NCBI GenBank assembly: GCA_905221605.1
Contig: CAJNDS010000491.1
Span: forward strand, 808,001-872,000
DNA length: 64,000 nucleotides
Source of the DNA: Symbiodinium natans
Lineage: Eukaryota; Sar; Dinophyceae; Suessiales; Symbiodiniaceae
Direction: 5' to 3'
Made by a program: the position numbers and the translations under genes. Of this stretch, positions 35,678-48,000 are shown in pieces; position 1 is the first letter of the stretch; the number at the start of each line of letters is the position of its first letter. The notes below the pieces were generated by a model that did no database searches, was not told the origin of the DNA, and saw only the letters and a program-made list of their open reading frames with translations.

Positions 35678-38600
35678 CATATGTATATGTATATGTATAT
35701 GTATTTATATATACCTTTCTACATACATATGCTCGCCCGATTTACATGTGCAGGTTGCCAGAAACCCGAAAAGGCCAACAAACACCAATATCAGACACAC
35801 CAAAAAACCAAAGCCCCAAGCACCCAAACAAACAAACACCATCATGCTGAGACTCCTGGAAAGATGAAACCAAAAATGCTCAAACCAAAAAACAAAAGCA
35901 ATGAACTCTTGACGTCAGGGCTATTGGTTTCCTTTTTCCAAGAGTCTCAGAATGTTGGTTATATTGTTTACGTTTTTTGGTTTTGCTTTTGGGGTTTGGG
36001 CAGTTTTGGTTTCAGCTCTCCAAGAGTTTCAGTATTCTGTGTTTTGTTTTGATTTTGTGATGTTTTTGGTTTTGTTGTGTTTGGTTTGTCTGACTTTTGT
36101 ATTTTTATAGAGGAATAGTGCTTGTCCCAGATCTAGGCCTTTTTGGATACATAGTTCCTGTACCAGGCTAAACATTGAAATACTTTCTGTATGAAAGAGG
36201 CTAGCGAACTATCCTGAATATCCATTGCAACATAGTGATTGTGCTAGGCAATCTAAACAGAGCAGGCAAAATCAAAAAAATGTTTCTTCTATGCAAGTCT
36301 TTTTTCTAGCGAAGTAGTGCTTGATAGTCACGAAATACTGCTAACGTACCAATCAAATACCACAATACATGTTATGTCTGAACACACACAATTCGCATAG
36401 ACAAACGTGAAAATACAGACCTCTCCCAGAAACGTAGTATTTGCCTCGTGAAGAGTACAGTTCTCGGAAGTTCGAAAACCTAAAGAATTCCAAAACCGCC
36501 GGACCCTCGGGAGAATCCCTGGTGAAGTTTGCACGTTGGGTTTCATGTGCTTCGATACAAACAGTGCTATGCAGTTCGTTTGTGTCTAAAGAAACAGTAC
36601 TTTTCCCTCCCAAAAGACATGCAAGTAAAATACGATTGAAACACCTATTACCCACAACCCCCAGCACCTAATACCCATAACCCCCAACAAACCCAAACCC
36701 CCAAACCTGAAACCCTAAACCCTCAACCTGAAACCCTAAACCCTAAACCCTAAAGCCTAAAAACCCTAAACCCTTGCGCAGGAATCTGCGTCCATTTGGT
36801 GACAAAGTTTCGCCACGATCAGCTCTTGGAGGCCCAGGGCTACGGGGGCTTTAGGGCTTTAGGGCTTCAGGGCTTTAGGGCTTCAGGGCTTTAGGGCTTT
36901 AGGGCTTTAAGGCTTAGGGCTTTAGGGCTTTAGGGCTGAGGGTTTAGGGTTATGATGGGGTTTAGGAAGTAGGGTTTGGGGTTTAGGGTTTTTCTAGTTT
37001 AGGGTTTGGGCGTTCAGGGTTATGATCGGGTTTAGCAGTTTCGGGGCTTCAGGGGCCTCTGGGCTCTGGGGGTTTAGGTTTGGGCGGTAGTTCGTCTTGG
37101 GGGCTTCCTGGTTTTGGGGAGTTTCGGGTTCAGAGGTTCAGGGGTTTCGGCTTTAAGGTTGGGGGGAGGTCTTACAAAATTCAGGGATTCAGGTTTGTGG
37201 TTTATGGGTTTCGGGGTTTTGGGGCATTATGTTTTCAGAGGGCTGAGGGTTTAGGGTTTTGTTTCGGGTTTACAACATGCAGTTATACTACCAGACCATG
37301 GAGGTATAGCAACATGTGGGCCATGGTAGTGTGAAAGCCGAAGAGCCCTGGAGGTTCAGGGTTTAGGGTAGGGTTTAGGGTTTAGGGTTTAGGGTTTAGG
37401 GTTTAGGGTTTAGGTTTTAGGGTTTAGGGTTTAGGGTTTAGGGTTTAGGGTTTAGGGTTTAGGGTTTAGGGCCTTTAGGGTTTAGGGTTTAGGGTTTCCC
37501 CCCAAGGAAGAATCCCTCGGACACCTGGCAGCCAGGAAACATGTGTTTGCCAAGCCCCAGACTCCCCCTCAGCACAAAACGTGTAGAAGCAGGCGCGCAA
37601 CCGCGCTGAAATCCGTCAGCACCCCGAACTCTTCACCCCTGTCACCCGAGGGCAGCCCTTACTAAACCTTGTACCCTGAACTCAAGAGGGCCCTAGCAAC
37701 CCTAAGCCCTCAAACCCCCAACGAGCCCAGATCCAAGGTTTAGGGTTTAGGGTTTAGGGGCACCCTTTCATACCCTTGTGTACCCAATAAAACAAACGGG
37801 CTCATACTTCAGAACCCTTCAAAGAAGGTAAGGGAGCATATTCAGGGACCATGTAACTTCTCTTGGATCTGGGCTCGTTGGGGGTTTGAGGGCTTAGGGT
37901 TGCTAGGGCCCTCTTGAGTTCAGGGTACAAGGTTTACCCTAAACCCTAAACCCTAAACCCTAAACCCTAAACCCTAAACCCTAAACCCTAAACCCTAAAC
38001 CCTAAACCCTAAACCCTAAACCCTAAACCCTAAACCCATACCAAGGGGACCCTGCAACTACCCGAAGCATCAAAGCCCAAGGCTCACCAGGAGCCCGAAG
38101 TGCAGCGAGCACCCCTGGAGCCCCTCCTGCTGCGGCTCCATTCCGCAGGCCTCCAGACCCTAAACCCTAGCCCTAAACCCGAAACCCGAAACCCTAAACC
38201 CTAAACCCTAAACCCTAAACCCTAAACCCTAAACCCTAAACCCTAAACCCTAAACCCTAAACCCTAAACCCTAAACCCTAGCCCTAAACCCTACACCCTA
38301 AAGCCCCTAAGCCCTAAACATAAACCCTTGAACCGCCTAAACCTTAAATTCTTAAACCTTAAAAGCCTAAACCCCTTAACCCCAAAGCTCTAAAGCACTT
38401 AGCTCCTCAACCCCTAAACCCTGCAGCACCACAAAGCGTTCAGCCCTTGAGCTTTATCCCCTGAGCCCCCAACTTCAGGCCCGACGAAACCCTGGTTATG
38501 CAGGGTTTTAGGGTTTTAGGGTTTTAGGGTTTTAGGGTTTTAGGGTTTTAGGGTTTTAGGGTTTTTGGGTTTTTGGGTTTTTGGGTTTTTGGGTTTTTGG

Positions 38601-38988
38601 GTTTTTGGGTTTTAGGGTTTTAGGGTTTTAGGGTTTTAGGGTTTTAGGGTTTTAGGGTTTTAAGGTTTTAGGGTTTTAGGGTTTTAGGGTTTTAGGGTTT
38701 TAGGGTTTTAGGGTTTTAGGGTTTTAGGGTTTTAGGGTTTTAGGGTTTTAGGGTTTTAGGGTTTAGGTTGTAGGGCGAGTAGTGTTCCCTTATGATTCCT
38801 ATATAAGTATACTATAGTGGCCCCCCACAAGCTCTTTTCCGAGCATTAAGGCCCCTATGTTAGCCCTGCACTTGCAGGTTCATGGGTAGTTGTGCCTCGG
38901 GGCTTAGAAGACGTAGGGCAACTGGGGTTATGCCGCGTTATCACCGCAGTGTTTTTGGTGTGTGTGTGTGTGACGCACACACACACAC

Positions 38989-39028
<40 letters not shown>

Positions 39029-42000
39029 TGTGTGTGTGTGTGTGTGTGGGGGTGTGTGTGTGTGTGTGTGTTTGTTTGTTGTCTTTTGGGGATTGTTTTT
39101 TAGGATTTGTGGTTCAGGTCTTTGGGCTTAGGGGGTTATCGAAGGTTTCGGCCCCTTCACAGTAGGGAAGGTTTCCGTTTCACAGAGGCTTCTATTATGT
39201 ATATATTTCTTTTTCTCTTCATTCCTATTTGTTCATTGGCTGTCCGTGATAGCTACTTGACCTCAAGGGGCTTTGTAAGTAGGGTTATGAGAAGTACGTT
39301 GAGTCAGGTGATAGCCAGATATAGCCCAAGCAACCCGCCTTGGCCCCGGTGACAGAACTACCCAAGACCTTGTGTTTAGGGTTTTGAGTTTATAAGGGTT
39401 TAGGGCTTGAAGTAGGTAAACCCTAAACCTTGGTAAAATCCTGACAGCCACTTTTCGTTGCACGACAGAAGCTGGAGGTTTACCCACTCTTCTAGGGGTG
39501 GCCGGGGCCGCGGCGGCTGCGGCCAGGCCGGGGGCAATTCAGTGTCAAGCCAACTTTGGTTTGCCCGGCTTACGGCTAGGGTCTAAACCCTAAACCCTAA
39601 ACCCGAAACCCTAAGGGGGTTTAGGGAGTAGGACGTAGGGGTTTGGGGGGCTTCAGGGCTTGGGGTTAGCATTAGAGTTACGCTTGCGTCGATGGGTTTT
39701 TTGCCGGGGAAGGGGGGGAGGGGGGGGGGGTGAATCTTCCCAGTGCTGGGCTTACATGGACTCCAGGTTCTTGAGGCGTTTTTGGTCGGAATCCTAACCC
39801 TAAACACCCCAAAGCTACGTGGGGTAGGATCGCATCCCATTATCCCCCGAAGCGCCCTTAAACCCGAAAGCCACAGATAGAGTAGGATCGGATCCCCATT
39901 TTCTTGTGTGCCGAAGGCTGTGGTCGCCACCCTCCCAGCCACACTGCGCCGTCGCGCTACGGCGGCTGACAAGGCGAGGAGGGGAGAGTAGGGTTTAGGG
40001 TTTAGGGTTCAGGGTTCAGGGAAAGAAACCTGGCACCAACGAACATTGTTGGACTGCATTGCAAACATTTACTTCGCTCGACATGGCGCCCCCTCCCCCA
40101 CATCCCCAAGTGTGTCGGGGCGCCATTTCCGCGCGCCCCTGCGCGGCGAGACGCTCCAAATTCTAAACACTACGTAAACCTGAAACCCTAAACCCTACAC
40201 CCTAAACCCAACCCCTTCGCCTCTCAAGCCTAGTGCTGTTTAAGTATTTATCGGGCTCATAGGGTTGATGCGGTGTGTAGTATGTAGGCTTTATAGGCCT
40301 TAGGGTTGAAGACCCCTTTGCCATAGGGTTTAGAATGTAGGGTTCAGGGCTTAAGTCTGGGAAACTTCAACCCCAGCTCTCGTTGAAGGCTTGGTGCACT
40401 CTCCAGCGAGGAGAGCCGCTTTGCTTCAGCTTCTGGCCGGGGTTTAGGGTTTAGGGTTTAGGGATGTTTAGGGATGTTTAGGGATGTGTAGGGATGTGTA
40501 GGGATGTTTAGGGATGTTTAGGGATGTTTAGGGATTAGGGTTGAGGGTTTCGAGCCCACTGCAACGAAACCCGAGCCTGCTGGCCCCAAGCCCGCCTGTC
40601 CGAAAGTGGCTGCTGGACCATGGTTTAGGGTTTAGGGTTTAGGGTTTAGGGTTTAGGGTTTAGGGTTCAGGGTTTAGGGTTTAGGGTTTAGGGTTTAGGG
40701 TTTTAGGGTTTTAGGGTTCAGGGTTTAGGGTTTAGGGTATGCATCCCAAGGGCGCCACAGTATGCAAGGGATGGTCTTTGAACATGATAGTGCGGTGGAG
40801 ATTCAGGGACGCAGGGCCAAGAGTGAAGGAAGCGCATTGCAAATCTCAAATGGAGGTTGGTGACTGATCGGGTATTGGATATAGACAAGTCAGGAATCGC
40901 AGGGACAATGGGCGTCAATCCGGCAGAAGATTGGTGGCTTGCATTCAGGGCCGGAGGAAGCCCGGAGATTGAGGCCTAAACCCTACACCCTAAACCCTAA
41001 ACCCTAACCCCTAAACCCTAAACCTAAACCGTGTCGAAACTGGGTGTATACAGACTCGAGCTCGGGCATGCCGTGGCGCATGTGGATATGAAGCTCGCGA
41101 GGTCCCTAAGCGACAAGCCCTAAGCCCTCAGCCCCAAGCTCCAAGCCCTATACCCTAAGCCCTCAGCCCCAAGCCCCAAGCCCCCAAGCCCCAAGCCCCA
41201 AGCCCCAAGCCCCAAGCCCCAAGCCCCAAGCCCCAAGCCCCAAGCCCTAAGCCCTGCCTCGAAATTGGGTTTAGGGTTTAGGGTTTTGCTTGCCCCAAAG
41301 GCCTAGACCCTCAACACGAAGCGCTCAGGCTCCAGGTGCGGCTAGCACTGGACTTCCGGATTTAGAGCTCAAGGGCCGAGCTTGGGCTTAAGGGTTTAGG
41401 GTTCAGGGTTAGGGTTTAGGGTTTGGGGTTTAGGGTTTAGGGTTTAGGGTTTAGGGCCTCCATTGTTTGGTTCGGGCTTTTTGGCCTACCTGGCAAGCGT
41501 CAGTTGACCCGCATCCCCTACATCCCTAAGCCGTCCCGGAGCCCTCCACCTCGAAACTCTCGCACTCCTAAAGCCCTTAACACCCCCTCCTACCAATCCG
41601 AGGAAGCCCGAAACCCGGAACCCTAAACCCGTTACTTAAACCCCAAAATGCCATACTTGGAGGTTCATGGTACTTATTAACCAATTGGAACTGTACTTAT
41701 AACTGTACTTATAACCATATGAGGGCACTTAAGGGGCGTTTAAGTGGCTTATAAGTACAGTTCTATTTTTAATAAGCACCCCTAAACCCTCAACCCTAAA
41801 CCCTAAAAAGCACAGTATAATTGGTTAACTAGTACCATGAACCTCCAAGTATGCCCCAAGGTCTAACAGCACTGGGCGCTCGGCTGGCGAATCTGTACCT
41901 TTGTCTGACGCAGGTTCTAAGATTTGGTTGGTTAGCGTTTTAGGGTTTTAGGGGTTTAGGGTTTCAGGGGCTTTAGGGGTTTTAGGGTTTTTGGGTTTTA

Positions 42001-45000
42001 GGGCTTTAGGGCTTTAGGGTTTAGGGCTTTTGGGGTTTCAGGGTTTTAGGGTTTTAGGGTTTAGGCGTTTAGGGGATTATTGGCCCAGCGTTGAGGGTTT
42101 AGGGAAGATTGTTTGCGATCGAGGTCTTGCTTGGGACAGTTTAGGGTGCATACGGTCTAGGGCGCATACTTTGGGATGTTCCCCGAACGCAAGCAGTCCT
42201 GAATTGGGGATTTGAATAGGGGAGTACTATACTCCCCTACACCCTAAACCCTAATTAAGCCCGAAACCCAAAAAGGACAGTTAGTATAAGGCGGAATATC
42301 CCAGTGCATACGGCCTGCTAATGGGTGGCAAGTTAATGGTTCTGACTGTTTAGGGGTTAGGGTTGAGGGTTGAGGGTTGAGGGTTTAGGCGGTTTAGGGT
42401 TTAAGGTTTAGGCGGTTTCGGCCTCGAGTTTAGGGTTTGGCACCAAAGCCTGATGTCTAAGCCTTGAAAAACGCGCGCGCACGTTCGCGCGAGGCCGCTG
42501 GAGCCCCGGCGCGGAACGCCGCTCCGCTTGAAGTTTACCTCTTGGGGGCTGTGATTTCTGGCTATTCGGGTTTAGGGGTTTAGGGTTTTGGGGTTGTTTT
42601 AGGGTTTAGGGTTTAGGGCTAGGGCCCAGATCTGTTTTGGGGGTTTCGGTTCCCTTAGAACTATTCCTAGGGTTCTCTTGGGTCTAGTATTTTGGGGGAG
42701 CTGGGGGAAGGGGGTTTGGGGGTTTAGGGGTTGGTGGTCTTCGCGTTCTGGGGAAGTTGAGGGGAAGGATCTGGGGATGTCGGGGTTTGGGATTATTTAT
42801 GCCACACTCTGCACCCTGAAGTCTAGGGTTTAGGGTTTAGGGTTTAGGGTTTAGGGTTTAGGGTTTATCCTATGTATCATCCCCTGTTGGCCCACGGCCC
42901 AGGCAAGGGGCCATAATTTGAGTTGCATGTTCATGCCACTTGGCGGGGTAGGGCCTTAAACCCCGAGCTTGAGACCCTTGGTGTTTCACATTCTAGAGGA
43001 TGTTACTCGTCCAGCATTTGGGGATTTCAGATAAAGATAAAACTAAACCCTCATCCCTAAACCCTCAACCCTTCTCCCAAGCCCCATGAGTCAGGAATCT
43101 GCTGGTCGGCGCTGCCCTCGGCGAGCCCTTCTTAGAGGCAAGGACTTGGTTTCAGGTTTTGGGGTTTAGGCCTTAGGGTTTAGGATTTCAGGTTTAAGGT
43201 TTGGGTTTAAATTCAGGTTTTGGGGTTTAGGCCTTAGGGTTTAGGGACTTAGGATTTCAGGTTTTAAGGTTTGGGGTTAAAGACTGGGCGTATTCTGTAA
43301 ACCTTTTTTCCGAACAACAGCGATACGATGGCCTTCAGAGAAGAACGTTCACTTCAAACACTTCCGGGAAATTTGAAGTAGGGCACTAAAAAGGTAAGCC
43401 AGCAGAAAAAAGCGAACAACAAGGCTCCCCCCCCCGTTCCCACCCCTGGATGCCAAATCCCTGGTTTAGGGCCTAGGGTTTAGGGCCTGTATCTTGCACT
43501 TTCCCTACGGGAAAAGGGCGAAGAAAAGGCAAACCAAAGGTTCCCTCTGTTTGAATTTTCCCAAGTAGTGAAGTGCACAAAAATGGAGCAACAACGTATA
43601 TTTTCACGGCTTCATGCCCCTTATTCGTTTCCCATGTTATTCCTTGTTGTCATCTATTGCGTTTGCTTTGTATGTTGGTTTGTGGTTGCCTTTGTTTCCT
43701 TCGCGTTTCGTCTGCTCTGTTCCCTTTGTGAATGGATTGTTTTTGCCTCCTGTATTCCTAAACCCTAAACCCTAAACCCTAAACCCATATAAACCCTAAA
43801 CCCTCAAGCGTGATGTAGGCTCTTAGGGAACCTTTACAGGGGCAACCTAGAAGGCTTTCAGCTCGACAGGAGGCCACACGTGCGGCCAAGAGATCATAAG
43901 GGTTGAGGGTTTAGGGTTTAGGGTTTAGGGTTTAGGGGTTAGGGTTTGGGGGGTATATGGGGCTAGGACTCCAGAGTAGGCTCTATGATTCCCTCTTTTG
44001 GAGGGCTTAGGTTCCCTTAAACTCCCCTTAGAACCTTAGGTCTAGTTGAGGGTTCAGGGGTAATGCGGCCAAATAGGGGACAGGGTTGCGCGTTTTGTTG
44101 CTTATAGCCACGCACGCCTGCCAAGAACGTCCTGCAAGAGCATCCCGCGTGCAGACGGGACAGAGCGAAAGATGCAAAGCCCTGCATAGAGACCACATGA
44201 TGTGGAGGTCTGGTCAACGTTTAGGGTTTAGGGTTTAGGGTTTAGGGTCTAGGGTCTAGGGTCTAGGGTCTAGGGTTCAGGGTTCAGGGTTTAGGGTTTT
44301 TAAGGGTCATCGTGGTCCGATAAGGGCTTAGGGTTGTTTGGGGTTTAGGTTTTAGTTTTACTTCTATTTGCTTAAGAACCCCCTCGCCCGCCCCTCCCCC
44401 CAACGAAAGAACAAATCCAAAAAGTCTTTCTTATAACGGCAGTACAGGGGATCGTGATTCTTTATTCTCATTGAGCAGATAGTAGTTTAGGTTTATAGGA
44501 GTTTTTACATTGTTGAAGGTGGCTGCCACTACAACCGCGGCGCTCGTCATCAACAGCTGGCCTTTGGGCGGAGGCCGGGGCGCGCCCGAAAGCCCTCCTT
44601 TGAAGCTCTTTTGCCTTGGTAAGTCTACTGTACTTCGTATCCCCTTTAGGGTTTAGGGTTTAGGGTATAGGGTTTAGGGTTTAGGGTTCTAGAAACCCAA
44701 TGCTACTCTCCAGAACCCACCTGACTAACCCGACCTACCAAGTAAAAAGGGCTTCCAAGCAATCTAACCCCTAAACCCTAAAACTGAGAAGCACCCTAAA
44801 GCCTTGGAAGCCCTAAACCTTAAGCCCGAAACCCGAAACTACACCCTAAACCCTAAATCCTAAATCCGAAACCTGAAACCCGAAACCCTAAACTTTAGGG
44901 TTTCGGGTTTCGGGCTTCAGGTTTCGGATTTAAACCCTAAACCCTCAATCCCGAAGCCCGCAGCTCGGGCGGCGAGGCGTCTTGGGCCCGGAGGCGCAGA

Positions 45001-48000
45001 AGTTCGAGGCGAAGCGCCGGCACAGGCGCCTGTCAGAGGCCCTCCCCTCAGGGGGTTTCGGGTTGAGGGATGTAGGGACTTAGGGATTTCTGGTTTAGGG
45101 TTTGCAGTTTAGGGATCTAGGGATGCAGGGAATGTGGGATGTAGGGTTCAGGGTTAGGGTTTCCCCTGAGGGGTTCTAGGGTTGGGTGTGGGGTTTAGGG
45201 TTTAGGGATCTAGGGATTTAGGAAACTCGGGATTTAGGGTTTAGGGTTCCCCCTGAAGGGGTTTCGGGATTTCGGGTTTTTAGGTTTTTTAGGGTTTAGG
45301 GGTTTAGGGATTTAGGACCTGGTGCAAGCTCCGAATTTGGCAGATGTTGTCTACTTGGAGGTTCATCGGTACCTATAGCTCAGTTATCGCCGTACTTATA
45401 AGCCCCCCTAAGTCCTAAAACACAACATAATTGGGATATAAGTACCCATGATCCTCCAAGTAGCTTGAGTTTGAGTGCTGCGCGTCATCACGGTGTTTTG
45501 GCACAATTGGAGATTCCCCACTCGGCAGCTGCTAGCAAAGCCCTTCGCAGCATCACGGTCAAACTGCATGAAGCTCGTCCTACTGCTCCTTGCTAAGCTT
45601 CTTCGTAAAATTCTAGCTCAATGAGCCCTGTAAAGAGTGCAAGCCATCTTCGCCCTGTACACCCCAATCAGCCCTAGGGTTTAGGGTTTAGGGTTTAGGG
45701 TTTAGGGTTTAGGGTTTAGGGTTTAGGGTTTAGAAACCCTAAACCCTAAACCCTAAGCCCTGCAAGACTCCCGAAGACTTGCAAAACCCTCAACACTCCC
45801 GAAGCCTTAAGCCCTACCCAAAGGCTCCTAAGTAGTTCCTTTTTGGGTTAGGTATAGGGGATTTTAGCATACTAACCCAAAAAAGGCACTACATAGGAGT
45901 CTTTGGGTAAACCCGAAACCTGAATCTCCTTTGCGCCAAACTCAGGCACTCTCCTTTGGTGGACTCTGCTGCGTGGCTGCAGCCAGGAAACGTGGGGCTG
46001 AGGGTCTAGGGTTTAGGGTTGAGGGTGTAGGGTTTAGGTTTAAGGTTTCTTCGGGTTTCTTAGGCTCCTATCGTTTTCGGGTTTCGGCTAAGCCCTGAAC
46101 CCCTAAATCCCCAAACAGCTTCGGCTCCTGAGTTTTTAGGGTTTAGGGTTTAGGTTTCTAGGGTTCAGGGTTCAGGGTTGAGGTTTTTCGGGGGAGGGGC
46201 CCTGAACCCCCAAATGCCCCAAAGAACTCGCCACCGAGCACCTAGCCCTAACGCCGTCAGGCTGAAGCCAGGGGTTCATGGAACACACCAACAGAAATCG
46301 CTGACAGTAAGTAATTCCTCTTATCGTCGCAAAATTGCTTTCACTCAAACAGCCCAAGTAAAGTAACTGCTCTTAAACCTAAACCCTCAACCCTGAACCC
46401 TAAACCCTAAGCCTTAAATCCCACAACCCCGAAGTTCCTCCCGAGCACTCACCACAGGCTGCTCCGATGTCCTTGCCGTCCTGAGGCAAGCCCCTGCTTT
46501 TGGGGGGGTGAGGGGGTTTTCAGGGTTTTGGGTCTAGGGTTTAGGGTTGAGGGTCTAGCATTTTAGAGTGATTTTGCAGAGCCTCAGAGGAATTTTGTTT
46601 ATCGGGCTCATCGGGCTTATCGGGCTTTTGTGTGGTTTGGTGACAAACATTTGTGCTAGGTGTAGTGCATTGGAGGCATATAGGTTCAGGCCAAGTTCCC
46701 GCTCTAGGGTGAGGGTTTAGAAGGACTCCACATACCCAGGCATCAGCGAAGAAGCCCAAGTGGGTACTGTAATCCCTACACCCCCCAGGCACGCCACATC
46801 GCTGCAAGTCCTTTCCTTCCATTCTTCCCGAAATCCTGCTGCAGACGCTAGCCCCCTATGCCCTAGACCCTAAACCACAAACCCTTGAGCTGGCAAACCT
46901 CTGGACCCCCAAAACCCTCTAGAACTGGGTTTTGGAGTACTATGCTTTACTACTTTTTTCGGCTCTGGGTTCCTGTTGTCGCCACTTCCACCTAAAAAGT
47001 ATTTACTGTTTTCCAGGGCCTACTCCAAAGTAGGGATACGCCCCTAATTATCGCCGGAAACCCTGAGCCCTACACCCAAAACGCTAATCCCTAAACCCTA
47101 AACCCTAAACCCCCTAAACCCCCTAAACCGTAAACCCTAGACCCTAAACCCTAAACCCTAAACCCAAGCCTCGACCCTTACAGGAGCTTTGGGCTTTGGC
47201 GGGACGCCCGAAATCGACGAAGGCTCTGTGAGGACGCAACTGACATATGCCTTCTGGGCTTAGGGCTTAGGGCTTAGGGTTTAGGGTTTAGGGTTTGGGG
47301 TTTAGGGTTTAGGGTTGAGGGTTTAGGGCTGTAAGGGCTTAGGGTTTAGGGGCTCCTCCACGCTTTTTGAGGCTCTAAGTGTAGCTATACAGGCCCTTGG
47401 TGTGGTCCCGTACCTTCTGAAGTGTGGGCCCTTGGGTTGTAGGGGGTATATAAGGATATACGGGGTCTCCTCTTCAGGGCCCATACCAAGGGACCCTGAA
47501 ACTACTGGTTCCCTGAGAAAGGTTGTTATGACCCTCAACCCTAAACCTTGAAACTTCACCCTAAACCCTGAACCCTGCAGGGTTGAGGGTTGAGGGTTGA
47601 GGGCTTAGGGTTGAGGGCTGAGGGTTGAGGGTTTAGGGTGTAGGGTTTAGGGCTTAGGATGCGGCTTGTAGGGGCCCACCAGTGCATGGGGTTTGAGGTT
47701 TTTGGGCCAGGGGGGGCGGTTTCAGGTTTCGGGTCTCTGTGGTTTTGCGGGTTAACTACGGGTTAACTGGACCATGTGCTTCAGGACCACTCAAACATCT
47801 TCCTTACTAGGGTTTAGGGTTTAGGGTTTAGGGTTTAGGGTTTAGGGTTTAGGGTAATATGGGGATTACTTTTCTGTCTTTTTGGGAGGTTCTTAAGCAA
47901 GTAGTAGCTACGGGTTCAGGTCTTTTTTGAGGGCTTAGGAGGTGAGGGGCCGTCTGAGTTAGAGCTTCGGGACCTCCCATTTTTTTGGGGTTTAGGGTTT

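Larger units (their letters stand above)
33538..38090. other. Introns between motif V and the PEVQR exon
   Basis: Four introns of 0.9-1.3 kb. Features: TIR element 33653-34262 flanked by TA runs, TA/TATG microsatellites 34241-34360 and 34885-35000, CA run 35030-35082, GTATAT run 35603-35710, unique AT-rich sequence 35750-36660 without a recognisable gene, and GGGCTTTA repeats 36845-36935. Confidence 0.7.
38149..43094. other. Introns of the first HA2 exons
   Basis: Holds the TTTTAGGG array 38501-38768, TG/CA microsatellite 38957-39072, coding-like islands 39497-39545 and 39908-39975, GGGATGTTTA repeats 40458-40535, AGCCCCA array 41160-41245, TIR elements 41655-41850 and 42173-42302, and mixed GGGTTT repeats. 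Confidence 0.7.

Noticed and set aside
39583-39972. 129-codon frame on the - strand
   Set aside because: It runs through CCCTAAA-type repeats and opposes the + strand gene; no family seen.
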